A stretch of DNA of 51,745 bases from NCBI RefSeq assembly GCF_946479965.1, contig NZ_CAMLHX010000028.1:1-51745 (forward strand). Reading direction: 5' to 3'. The position numbers and the translations under genes are program-made. The notes beneath the pieces are model-generated. The model did no database searches and was not told where the DNA came from. It saw only the letters and a program-made list of their open reading frames with translations. This DNA comes from an uncultured Mucilaginibacter sp. (lineage in GTDB: Bacteria; Bacteroidota; Bacteroidia; Sphingobacteriales; Sphingobacteriaceae). Positions 27,197 to 35,030 of this stretch are shown piece by piece (position 1 is the first letter of the stretch; the number at the start of each line of letters is the position of its first letter).

Positions 27197-27910
27197 TTAG
27201 CTCCGTTTAACTCCATCGTAGTCGCCTCTGTTTTTAATGACTTTTGCAGGCACGCCAGCCACTACGCTATTGGGCGGTACCGATCTGGTTACCACACTGC
27301 CCGCTGCAATAACACAACCATCGCCAATAGTAATCCCCGCCAGGATAGTAACATCTCCGCCCAACCAGCAATTATCGCCAATAGTGGTGGCCTGTCTACT
27401 AACACCCTGCTCTTTTATGGTTAGTTTGGTGTCGTTAAAATTGTGATTCTCTGAGAATATTTGAATGTTAGGACCGGTTATTACATCGTTTCCTATAACA
27501 ACGCCGCCCTGCCCGGCTATGAATGAACGGGCGCCTATGCCTGTGCGATGGCCAATAACTATACCTGTTCCTTTTTGCGCTATTACGCCGGTGCAAAACA
27601 AAATAGAATCGCGTGCTATTGATACATGGTCGCCCAATTGTATGCCATTAACCGATAAAGCGTTAATGCTGACATTATCATCCAATATTAAATTTTTGCC
27701 GGCGGTTAGCTGATAAGCATGTTTTACCTTTACACGGCAGCCTAAAAAAACAAGGCCCGATGAGCTTTTTAGGAAAGGCTTAAGAAACAGCCCGCGCAAC
27801 GCCTGCCAACTACGCGTATATGAAACTATAAATACGTCGCGCGCGGTATAGGCGCTTTCCCATTTATAATTGGGGTCGTTCTTTAGCTTTCTAATTATTG
27901 TTTCAATCAT
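27197..27910 (-). CDS. Left-handed beta-helix acetyltransferase (WcaF/LbH family)
   Basis: The 237-residue protein has a basic N-terminal part (about 55 residues) and then a hexapeptide-repeat helix from about residue 60 to 225. Recognisable are SENHNFNDTK (about 154, with the catalytic His loop), IGDNCWLGGDVTILAGITIGDGCVIAAGSVVTRSV (about 176-210), and AGVPAKVIKNRG at the end. It is of the WcaF/WcaB/CysE type, likely O-acetylating a glycan or nucleotide sugar with acetyl-CoA. Its start overlaps the polymerase-like gene by 8 bp and the gmd start is 3 bp past its stop, so it is tightly coupled in the operon. Confidence 0.87.
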   Translation of the reverse strand: MIETIIRKLKNDPNYKWESAYTARDVFIVSYTRSWQALRGLFLKPFLKSSSGLVFLGCRVKVKHAYQLTAGKNLILDDNVSINALSVNGIQLGDHVSIARDSILFCTGVIAQKGTGIVIGHRTGIGARSFIAGQGGVVIGNDVITGPNIQIFSENHNFNDTKLTIKEQGVSRQATTIGDNCWLGGDVTILAGITIGDGCVIAAGSVVTRSVPPNSVVAGVPAKVIKNRGDYDGVKRS

Positions 27911-29294
27911 TACTTAATGCCGCTGTTGTTTCTGTGCGTGGCCGCATAATTACGCTAATAAGCAAACCCGAGAGAAACCAGTTCATGTAGGAAATATAAG
28001 AAGATGATTCAACTTCTGATGTAAGCAACGGTATAAAAAAACCAACCTTTATTAATAAAACTGCAAGGCAAAGCTGGCGTTCCTTCCCCTCGAGGTAATG
28101 AAGTCCTTTCAGACTGGTGCGCACAAACATTATATATATACATAGATACAGTAATAATGCCAGCACACCGGCTTGAACGCCAATAATAATAAACTGGTTT
28201 TCGCCGCCAATATTTTCGCCTAAACTGCCGGCCACGCGGCCTGAGGCACCTAAGCCTAAACCCAGCGGGTTTCCGATCATCGCATTTATACCGGTTATCC
28301 ATTCTACTATGTGGCCCACGCTTGATGGATTACTAAAATCAATGGTGTTCATTAAAACTTCAACTAATCCGCTGTTGCGGGTGGTTTTATCGCTAAACAA
28401 ATAAGCAATATATAATACCCCGCAAATGGCCCCGGCATGAAACATGCGTGTTATAACTTTATGCCGGGTAACTAAAGCATAAACGTATATTATTAAAAAA
28501 TAAGACAACAAAGGCGCACGCGACAGTGCAAAAATAATTGAAAGCAAACTGGCTCCAAGTGCTGCCATTCCGAGTTTGTTTATTTTAAATTTGTTTTCGT
28601 TGGTGGTATATAAAGCAAGTATTACTGATAATGCAAGTAAGGTGGCACCAGCGTGTTCCAAAGGATTGGCAAAAAAACTGGCAAAGCGCCGATATCCACC
28701 CTCTGATTCAAAAGTTGTACTTAACCCAAAAGAGCCGCTCGGCTCAAAATTGAAAAAGTAAAATACGTAATCAGCATAGCCGGTCATAGTTTGCAAATGC
28801 TGATTCATTATTATTTCGCCCAATAAAACAACTCCGGCAGCTATGGTAAGCATTACCAGATAATTAAAATACTTGCTGATGAATACGTTTTGAGGATCCA
28901 TTAGCCTGCCGGTAAAATACACTACAATATAAAACGATGTACTTTTAAGAGCCAGCAGCCTTTGGATAAAACTTTGTTCGCCAATGGGTAGCAGAGCGTA
29001 TATAAGCGTGAGTGCCAAAAACGAAAAAATTGCATAGTCGATCAAATGAAAGCGGGGCCGGTATTTTAAATTAACGACGTTTAAGGTGAGCGTGCAAAGA
29101 ATGAGTACCTCTTTAAAGTATTGAAAAACAGGCACCAGCAGTTTAAGTCCGATCATATGCGCTACAGACATAGCTGTGGTATACATAGAAAGACCCAGGA
29201 TAATAAAAGTTAACACCCCGTCGCGCCGCCCTTTCAACACCTCTCTGAAAGCTACTATAAACGAAGCGACAAAAATGACCGTAAAAACAAACAT
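27903..29294 (-). CDS. O-antigen ligase/polymerase-like membrane protein (second Wzy)
   Basis: The 463-residue protein has about 12 hydrophobic segments and a long soluble loop around residues 300-365. That loop contains GHIVEWITGINAMIGNPLGLGLGASG and ENQFIIIGVQAGVLALLLYL, the pattern of the Wzy_C/O-antigen ligase family. It could be the polymerase for the glycan of the second block. The gene lies between an acetyltransferase (8-bp overlap) and a GT2 gene (2-bp gap) in the minus-strand operon. Assignment as polymerase or ligase cannot be decided from sequence; the neighbouring Wzx-like gene favours a polymerase. Confidence 0.8.
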   Translation of the reverse strand: MFVFTVIFVASFIVAFREVLKGRRDGVLTFIILGLSMYTTAMSVAHMIGLKLLVPVFQYFKEVLILCTLTLNVVNLKYRPRFHLIDYAIFSFLALTLIYALLPIGEQSFIQRLLALKSTSFYIVVYFTGRLMDPQNVFISKYFNYLVMLTIAAGVVLLGEIIMNQHLQTMTGYADYVFYFFNFEPSGSFGLSTTFESEGGYRRFASFFANPLEHAGATLLALSVILALYTTNENKFKINKLGMAALGASLLSIIFALSRAPLLSYFLIIYVYALVTRHKVITRMFHAGAICGVLYIAYLFSDKTTRNSGLVEVLMNTIDFSNPSSVGHIVEWITGINAMIGNPLGLGLGASGRVAGSLGENIGGENQFIIIGVQAGVLALLLYLCIYIMFVRTSLKGLHYLEGKERQLCLAVLLIKVGFFIPLLTSEVESSSYISYMNWFLSGLLISVIMRPRTETTAALSND

Positions 29295-29296
29295 GC

Positions 29297-30247
29297 CTAG
29301 TTAAGATTGGTGTTATTGAAGTCAGTAGGCCAAATTAAGTGTTTTGGCGTGAAAAGCCCTTCCTTTAATCCTTTTATTAAATTTGATGCCTTCTTATTGC
29401 GGCCGCGGAGTTTAAAGTAAACAAACAATGAACCGTAATACAATGCATTACGCAAACCGTATATGGGCAAAAAAGCAGTGTTGCCATATTTGCGCAAAAA
29501 CCATATATGGTTGCGGCTAACATAATAATGTATTACCGGACTTAACATTCCCTCTTTTTTTTGGGGGGATAATTTTGCTGATACCCCCGCCTCATGGTAC
29601 ATTTTAACCGATGGCAGATAATGCAGTTCAAATCCATTGTCGCGCAGACGGTAGGAGAGTTCCGCATCCTCAAAATACAAAAAGAACAATTTGTTAAACA
29701 AGCCGCTTTTTTGCAGCGCGCTATTGCGGAGTAAAGTGCAGCAGCCGGTAACCCACTTTGCTCGTTTAAAAGATGCAAGATCATTAGCTGTAGGCAGGTT
29801 GGTGGCAGAGCTTACCACACCCGTTATGGTGTTAAAATCACCCTTGCCGTTCCATATTTTACTTCTGTCGTGCATCCAATAAATTGCAGGCTGTACTGCA
29901 GCTGCTCCGGGATAAACATCCAGATGCCGGCTCAACGCAGTTATAATATCTTCATCAACAAGCGTATCGGTATTAATAATTAGTGAATAGGTATAGCCGT
30001 TTTCAATGCTATAGATCAGCGCCCGGTTGTTTCCTTCCGCAAAACCCAGGTTACTTTTGTTATCAATAAAAATAACATCCGGAAATTGCGCCTGTAACGT
30101 TGCAAGGGAATTGTCTGTCGACCCATTATCTGCAACAATTATATCAAAAACACGCCCGTCGCAATATGTCATTAACGAGTTAATGCACGCCGCGGTGTAT
30201 ACAGGCGTGTTCCAGTTCAACAAAATAACTGCAACCGGTTTAGGCAT
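29297..30247 (-). CDS. GT2 family glycosyltransferase
   Basis: The 316-residue protein is a GT-A enzyme of family 2, rhamnosyltransferase-like: VILLNWNTPVYTAACINSL at the N-terminus, IIVADNGSTDNSL (about residue 36), SNLGFAEGNNRAL (about 64) and the DXD-type NTDT (about 92). It would transfer a nucleotide-activated sugar in the cytoplasm. Hydrophobic C-terminal stretches around residues 263-278 suggest membrane attachment. Its start overlaps the Wzx gene end by 8 bp. With RmlD in the block, a rhamnosyl donor is possible but not shown. Confidence 0.9.
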   Translation of the reverse strand: MPKPVAVILLNWNTPVYTAACINSLMTYCDGRVFDIIVADNGSTDNSLATLQAQFPDVIFIDNKSNLGFAEGNNRALIYSIENGYTYSLIINTDTLVDEDIITALSRHLDVYPGAAAVQPAIYWMHDRSKIWNGKGDFNTITGVVSSATNLPTANDLASFKRAKWVTGCCTLLRNSALQKSGLFNKLFFLYFEDAELSYRLRDNGFELHYLPSVKMYHEAGVSAKLSPQKKEGMLSPVIHYYVSRNHIWFLRKYGNTAFLPIYGLRNALYYGSLFVYFKLRGRNKKASNLIKGLKEGLFTPKHLIWPTDFNNTNLN

Positions 30248-31505
30248 TTTGAATCTTTGTTGTTTTTTTAATTACATACTCATACATCAACCAGGCCGAT
30301 CCCTCCATAAAGATTGTGAAAGCGCCTATCAGGTATAAATTTTCGCTATAGGCTGATAGGTAAGCAATTGTTACAGCAATTACCACAAGCACTATGGCAA
30401 TATTAAAAATGGCACGCCGTTTTTGCTTTAACATCAGATCAAGCATACTAAAAACATTGAACGCCGTTATTATGGGTACCAAAGCCATTATTCTTAGTAT
30501 CAGCACTGCATCAGCATTGGGTTCTTCGCACAGTATTGGGTAAATAACAAAATCAGCCATTGCAAAAATAACAACCGCTCCGCCAAATGCCACTATAGAA
30601 AAAATCTTCTTCATTTTCTTTCTGAATGCTGCCCATTGCTCTTCGTTTAATTTATATAGCGCGACGGCTTTAGGATAAACAGCATTTGACACGATATTAA
30701 AAGCATTGCGGCATTGGCCTATTACCCTGTCACTAATAGCATAGGCCCCTAAAAGGTTTGAATGATAATGCTCAAGGGCGAAAATAATTACCGACTGTTG
30801 AAGATTAGCCGATATATTATTAAGTGTAAGCGAGAAATTGGCTTTACCAATAGTCACCAATTCTTTTGTTGAAGGCAGATATAAATGCAAGCCAAAACTG
30901 CGATGGAAGTATATTAACAGGCTCAAATAGGTGGCCACGTTAGCCATGCCCAAAACAAAATTAATCCAAACGGCATTATTGGTGCCTTTTACAAAGAAGA
31001 AGATAAGTATAACAGCGAAAATATTTGCGATAAGATTACAACGATTAAAAATTTTAACCTTTTCAATACCAATAAAAAAGCAAAGCGGGTTAAAAACTTC
31101 GGCTAACGCAACAGGCACAGCAAACCACAGGTAGTTGTAATGGTCAGGATCAAACCAGTAGTAGGCAGATAAAGCAAGGCAAAAAAGCATAAACATTACG
31201 GCGCGTACGCCCAACGCGTTGTAAATAATAACGCTTAGTGTAGCTGGCTCGTTAATGTAGTAAGCAGTATCTCTAACACCCGACTGTGTAGTGCCGTAAC
31301 TTACCACAGTACCCGCAAGCATAGCAAAACGATAGGCGAACAGAACCAGGCCAATACCGTCGGAACCATAACGACCGGTTACTATTCTGATGGTAATAAC
31401 TAACAGTAATATATTGGAAACCTGTATACTGCTCAAATTAAAAAAATTTGACAGTATGTTAGTTGCCCGTAGCTTACTGTAGTAATTATTTATGGTTGAT
31501 CTCAA
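30240..31505 (-). CDS. Wzx-type polysaccharide flippase (second copy)
   Basis: The 421-residue protein has about 12 membrane helices and the usual RfbX/Wzx layout: NFFNLSSIQVSNILLLVITIRIVTGRYGSDGIGLVLFAYRFA at the N-terminus, split by a charged cytoplasmic loop, and a cytoplasmic stretch RAAFRKKMKKIFSI-like near residue 295. The start is the TTG at 31505, because no in-frame ATG exists between it and the upstream stop; a Bacteroidota promoter match sits 23 nt upstream. It is the first gene of the minus-strand operon running down to 26228 or 25026. This second flippase may serve a different glycan from the one at 2241-3515. Confidence 0.87.
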   Translation of the reverse strand: MRSTINNYYSKLRATNILSNFFNLSSIQVSNILLLVITIRIVTGRYGSDGIGLVLFAYRFAMLAGTVVSYGTTQSGVRDTAYYINEPATLSVIIYNALGVRAVMFMLFCLALSAYYWFDPDHYNYLWFAVPVALAEVFNPLCFFIGIEKVKIFNRCNLIANIFAVILIFFFVKGTNNAVWINFVLGMANVATYLSLLIYFHRSFGLHLYLPSTKELVTIGKANFSLTLNNISANLQQSVIIFALEHYHSNLLGAYAISDRVIGQCRNAFNIVSNAVYPKAVALYKLNEEQWAAFRKKMKKIFSIVAFGGAVVIFAMADFVIYPILCEEPNADAVLILRIMALVPIITAFNVFSMLDLMLKQKRRAIFNIAIVLVVIAVTIAYLSAYSENLYLIGAFTIFMEGSAWLMYEYVIKKTTKIQNA

Positions 31506-31527
31506 ATAATGCAGGTTTTATAAGAAG

Positions 31528-31557
31528 CAAATTTAGTTTAATTTATACGTAATCAAA
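31528..31557 (-). promoter_or_regulatory. Bacteroidota promoter for the minus-strand glycan operon
   Basis: On the minus strand TTTG (31557-31554), an 18-nt spacer and TAAATTTG (31535-31528) match both parts of the Bacteroidota promoter (TTTG, about 17-23 nt, TAnnTTTG). The -7 box ends 23 nt before the TTG start of wzx at 31505. It is the best two-part match I found in the window. Confidence 0.65.
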
Positions 31558-31646
31558 TTGGCAGCAATCACATACTAAACAGCATGGCAATGCAAACATA
31601 AATATGATTATTTAGTTATCTTGCAGAGTCAAAAACGCATAAATCT

Positions 31647-32477
31647 ATGAACTATTTAAACCCGGATATTAAGGACCTTAAACAGCTTGGTATTGATAAG
31701 CAAAACGAATACCTGAATGCCGAGCCCTTTCCGAATATTGTAATTGACAATTTTTTTAACGAAGAGATACTGAGCCAGGTTTTAGCTGATTTTCCTGATC
31801 TTTCAAAAAAACAGGACGTTAAAGTTTACAACAACATTAACGAGAAGAAGCTGGAGGCCAAAGGCGAAAAATACTTTAGCGATGTAACCAAGGGCTTTGT
31901 CCACTATTTGAACTCGCAGCCTGTGCTTGAGTTTTTACAGGAACTTACGGGCATAAAGGAAACCTTGATTCCCGATCCGTATTTTAGCGGTGGTGGCTAT
32001 CACGAAATTAAACCGGGCGGGCTATTAAAGGTTCACGCTGATTTTAATAAGCATGATTTTATGAAGCTTGATCGCCGCATAAATTTATTGGTGTACTTAA
32101 ACAAAGATTGGGAAGAAAGCTATGGCGGACATTTTGAACTTTGGGATAAAAAAATGACACGCGCCCACAAAAAAATATTACCCCTATTTAACAGGATAGC
32201 GATATTTTCAACTACCGATTTCTCTTACCACGGCCATCCCGATCCGCTTACATGTCCTCCGGACAGAAGCCGTAAATCAATTGCGTTATATTATTACACT
32301 AATGGCAGGCCCAAAAGCGAAATAAGCGAAAATCCACACGCTACATTGTTTATGGGTAGGGCCGGCAAAGAAGCCGATGTGGAGCACGAGCCTATTACTG
32401 CAAAGGATGTTATACGCGAGCTTACGCCCCCTGTAATATATAAGACTATCAAGAAGATCTTCAAAAAAGATGAGTAA
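31647..32477 (+). CDS. 2-oxoglutarate/Fe(II)-dependent oxygenase (prolyl-hydroxylase-like)
   Basis: The 276-residue protein matches 2OG-Fe(II) oxygenases of the P4H-like family. The iron ligands H130 and D132 lie in KVHADF, the distal His is in YHGHP (about 195-197), and the 2OG-binding Arg is in DRSRKSIALYY (about 206-216). SGGGYHEIKPGGLLKVHAD and GGHFELWD are the core strands. The substrate is unknown; related genes occur in polysaccharide clusters. The gene is divergent from the wzx operon and overlaps rmlD by 8 bp, so the two are co-transcribed. A glycan- or amino-sugar-modifying role is inferred. Confidence 0.87.
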   Translation: MNYLNPDIKDLKQLGIDKQNEYLNAEPFPNIVIDNFFNEEILSQVLADFPDLSKKQDVKVYNNINEKKLEAKGEKYFSDVTKGFVHYLNSQPVLEFLQELTGIKETLIPDPYFSGGGYHEIKPGGLLKVHADFNKHDFMKLDRRINLLVYLNKDWEESYGGHFELWDKKMTRAHKKILPLFNRIAIFSTTDFSYHGHPDPLTCPPDRSRKSIALYYYTNGRPKSEISENPHATLFMGRAGKEADVEHEPITAKDVIRELTPPVIYKTIKKIFKKDE

Positions 32478-33318
32478 AACGATAATATTTGGTGCTTCGG
32501 GGCAATTGGGTAGCTGTATAAAAAGCATAGCAGGTGTAGCTTCAGAAGCGTTTTATTTCCCGGAGGAAGCAGAAGCAAATATATTAGATGTTGAAGCGCT
32601 TGAAAAAGTTTTCGCAACGCAAAAACCTGCATACGCCATTAATTGCGCCGCCTATACAGCGGTTGATAAAGCCGAAGATGACAGCGAATTGGCAGAACGA
32701 GTAAACGTAGCAGGCGTTAAAAACCTTGCCGATCTGTGCGCAAAACACAATACTGTTCTTATTCATGTCTCCACCGATTTTGTTTTTAAAGGTGATGTGG
32801 CGCGGCCGCTTACAGAAGCGGATCCGACACATCCTATAAGCGTGTACGGCCAAACTAAATTGGACGGTGAAAAAGCTGCCGCTCAAATAGAAAAGCATTT
32901 TATTATTCGCACCGGCTGGTTGTATTCTGAGTATGGCAATAACTTTGTAAAAACCATGCTGAAGCTGGGTGCAGACCGTGATGAATTACGCATAATTGCC
33001 GACCAGGTGGGTACGCCGACCTATGCTATTGATCTGGCTGGGTTTATTCTTCATATTATTGAGCAGAAAAGTACAGGTTATGGCCTTTATCATTACAGCA
33101 ACGAAGGCGTAACATCATGGTTTGATTTTGCCAGAGCGGTATTTGATGTATCAGACACACAGGTAAAAGCAATACCTATTCGTACCGACCAATACCCCAC
33201 GCGCGCCACACGACCGAACTATTCCGTTATGGATAAGAGCAAGGCAAAGGAAATATTTGGTATAGAAATTCCGTATTGGAGAGATAGTTTGATAAAATGC
33301 ATCCAAAGACTCCGGTGA
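32470..33318 (+). CDS. rmlD: dTDP-4-dehydrorhamnose reductase
   Basis: The 282-residue protein has the RmlD pattern: IIFGASGQLGS at the N-terminus, INCAAYTAVDKAEDDSELAERVN (about residues 57-79), VSTDFVFKG (about 99), YGQTKLDGE (YxxxK, about 127) and RTGWLYSEYGNNFVKTM (about 148). It performs the last step to dTDP-L-rhamnose. rmlA, rmlB and rmlC are not in the window, so they must be elsewhere or the enzyme has been recruited for another 4-keto sugar. It overlaps the oxygenase gene by 8 bp; the convergent miaA gene begins 22 bp after its stop. Confidence 0.92.
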   Translation: MSKTIIFGASGQLGSCIKSIAGVASEAFYFPEEAEANILDVEALEKVFATQKPAYAINCAAYTAVDKAEDDSELAERVNVAGVKNLADLCAKHNTVLIHVSTDFVFKGDVARPLTEADPTHPISVYGQTKLDGEKAAAQIEKHFIIRTGWLYSEYGNNFVKTMLKLGADRDELRIIADQVGTPTYAIDLAGFILHIIEQKSTGYGLYHYSNEGVTSWFDFARAVFDVSDTQVKAIPIRTDQYPTRATRPNYSVMDKSKAKEIFGIEIPYWRDSLIKCIQRLR

Positions 33319-33340
33319 AATTATCAGGTTAAAAGAAATT

Positions 33341-34273
33341 TTAGTCCGCTGTGCCATTTAGAGGAGTTGTTATCAACGCCTCTATTTTTTTGCCCGTAAT
33401 ATCGTCGGGTGGTAGCCAGTATATATCCTTATCCTTTCTGAACCAGGTTAACTGCCGTTTTGCAAATCGGCGGGTATTCTGTTTTATTAATTCTATCGCG
33501 GTATTTAGGTCGGTTTTCCCATCAAAATGATCAAACAACTCGCTGTAGCCAACGGTGTTTAAGGCATTTAAATGGCGGTGGGGTAGTAAAGATCGTACTT
33601 CATCAATCAAACCTTGTTTTACCATCATGTCAACACGGGTATTTATGCGGTTATACAACACTTCGCGGGGCAGATCAAGTGCTATCTTAATGCAGTTAAA
33701 AGGCCGTTTATTGCTGACTGCTTTCCGGTACGAGGAGAAAGGTTGACCCGTACTGCGATAGACCTCTAAGGCGCGAATAACGCGTTGTGGGTTATTGATA
33801 TCTACTTCGGTATAATAAGCAGGGTCAACCTTTTCAAGTTCCTCCTGTAGCGGCTGTAAGCCTTTTTCGGCAAGTTCATTATTTAACTGCTCACGCACGC
33901 CTTCATCCGCTTGCGGAATTTCATCAAAGCCCTCACACAAAGCTTTAATGTACAGGCCGGAACCACCCACTAATATTACAATGTCGTGCTGTTTAAACAA
34001 TTCATCCAACAAGGCCAGGCCCTGCTTTTCAAAATCGCCTACAGAAAAAAGCTGCTCAACGCTGTGCGAATCAATAAAGTAATGCTTAGCCGCAGCCAGT
34101 TCCTTAGCATCAGGCTTAGCCGTGCCTATGGACATTTCGCGATAAAATTGCCTTGAATCTGCAGAGAGTATAGCCGAATTAAAATGCCCCGCCAACCGTA
34201 TAGCCGCAGCCGTCTTACCTGAAGCCGTAGGCCCGGCAACAACGAGCAGGGTTTTTAATAGTCCATGGTCCAT
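33341..34273 (-). CDS. miaA: tRNA dimethylallyltransferase MiaA
   Basis: This 310-residue enzyme adds a dimethylallyl group to A37 of tRNAs reading UNN codons. The P-loop GPTASGKT is at about residue 14, followed by ILSADSRQFYREMSIGTAKP (about 35) and VGGSGLYIKAL (about 101); later QNTRRFAKRQLTWFR is the tRNA-binding C-terminal signature. The open frame extends to a TTG at 34279, but I use the ATG at 34273. That ATG lies inside the period-7 repeat array that forms the upstream region, so the first few codons derive from the repeat. Its stop is 22 bp from the convergent rmlD. Confidence 0.95.
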   Translation of the reverse strand: MDHGLLKTLLVVAGPTASGKTAAAIRLAGHFNSAILSADSRQFYREMSIGTAKPDAKELAAAKHYFIDSHSVEQLFSVGDFEKQGLALLDELFKQHDIVILVGGSGLYIKALCEGFDEIPQADEGVREQLNNELAEKGLQPLQEELEKVDPAYYTEVDINNPQRVIRALEVYRSTGQPFSSYRKAVSNKRPFNCIKIALDLPREVLYNRINTRVDMMVKQGLIDEVRSLLPHRHLNALNTVGYSELFDHFDGKTDLNTAIELIKQNTRRFAKRQLTWFRKDKDIYWLPPDDITGKKIEALITTPLNGTAD

Positions 34274-34332
34274 GGTCAATAGTCCATAGTTTTTTTACTG
34301 ATTTGTCTATGGTCCATGGATTATGGTCTATC
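34261..34332. repeat. Two blocks of degenerate 7-bp repeats upstream of miaA
   Basis: Four 7-mers in a row (GTCCATG, GTCCATG, GTCAATA, GTCCATA; 34261-34288), a 16-bp T-rich spacer, and four more (GTCTATG, GTCCATG, GATTATG, GTCTATC; 34305-34332). Period 7 is exact. The first block overlaps the miaA start codon. The unit is near-palindromic (CCATGG), so the two blocks can also pair with each other. Confidence 0.75.
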
Positions 34333-34340
34333 AACTAAAA

Positions 34341-34991
34341 TTAATAATCATCGCGAGACGATTTGCTGTCGTCTTCAAAGCCTTCGTCGTCAGCAAACTC
34401 GCTGCCAAATTCGTCTTCTTCCTCTTCATCTCCGTGTTCAGCCGTTACTTCTTCTCCGGTTTCATCAACTTCGGTAAAATCTTCAGCGTCTTCAGGGTTC
34501 ATGCCCACTTCGTTAAAAAAGTCAAACTCGTCTGCATCTGTGGCGGCTGCGGCTGCCATAGCAGCATCAGGACCGGTAACAAACTGTCGTGGCGCTTCAC
34601 CTGTTGATTTTATAACCGCAGGATAGGTAACCTTAGGGTCTTCGTCCAGGATGATCTTCATCAGTTCAATATGAAAATCAAAAGGGCGGTCGAAGTTAAA
34701 AGTGTAGTAAAATTTTTGGTGCGGATCATCAATCCGGCTGCTCAGCTTTACCTTTTCCATCAGCGCTATACCGCGGTCTATGCGGCGCTGATTAGGCAAA
34801 TAGGTTATTTCCTCGCCCTTTATCCATTGGTCGTTACTTATATAAAAAGATGAGGGGAACTCGGGATTATATTTTGTCGACTGGTGTATTGCCCGGTGAA
34901 GATCTTCAAATGTTTGGTTTGATTTAACATCGATCACCCGCGACACGTCGTCATAATCCTCAAAAGTTACGCTGAACCTGTATAGTGCCAT
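34341..34991 (-). CDS. Plasmid pRiA4b ORF-3-like family protein with acidic tail
   Basis: The 216-residue protein matches the pRiA4b ORF-3 (PF07929-type) fold, seen widely in Bacteroidota next to housekeeping genes; its function is not known. The first 125 residues carry the domain (ALYRFSVTFEDYDDVSRVIDVKSNQTFEDLHRAI near the N-terminus and FYYTFNFDRPFDFHIELM about 95-112). The C-terminal 70 residues are very acidic (runs of E and D, for example GDEEEEDEFGSEFADDEG) and probably disordered. Its reading frame is confirmed by domain composition; the long opposite-strand ORFs across this tail are low-complexity shadows. A -7-like element lies 26 nt upstream of the ATG. It is flanked by miaA and cca on the same strand. 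Confidence 0.85.
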   Translation of the reverse strand: MALYRFSVTFEDYDDVSRVIDVKSNQTFEDLHRAIHQSTKYNPEFPSSFYISNDQWIKGEEITYLPNQRRIDRGIALMEKVKLSSRIDDPHQKFYYTFNFDRPFDFHIELMKIILDEDPKVTYPAVIKSTGEAPRQFVTGPDAAMAAAAATDADEFDFFNEVGMNPEDAEDFTEVDETGEEVTAEHGDEEEEDEFGSEFADDEGFEDDSKSSRDDY

Positions 34992-35016
34992 TGTATAAGA
35001 TAGTAGAGTTTTTTTG

Positions 35017-35024
35017 CAAAAATA
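35017..35024 (-). promoter_or_regulatory. Candidate -7 element for the pRiA4b-like gene
   Basis: On the minus strand this reads TATTTTTG (TAnnTTTG), 26 nt before the ATG at 34991 and just 3' of the cca gene stop. No -33 TTG was found. Confidence 0.35.
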
Positions 35025-35030
35025 ATGTTT

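Noticed and set aside
34323..34626. Ser-rich plus-strand ORFs opposite the acidic tail
   Set aside because: They mirror the GAA/GAT-rich codons of the acidic C-terminus of the pRiA4b-like gene and are not independent genes.
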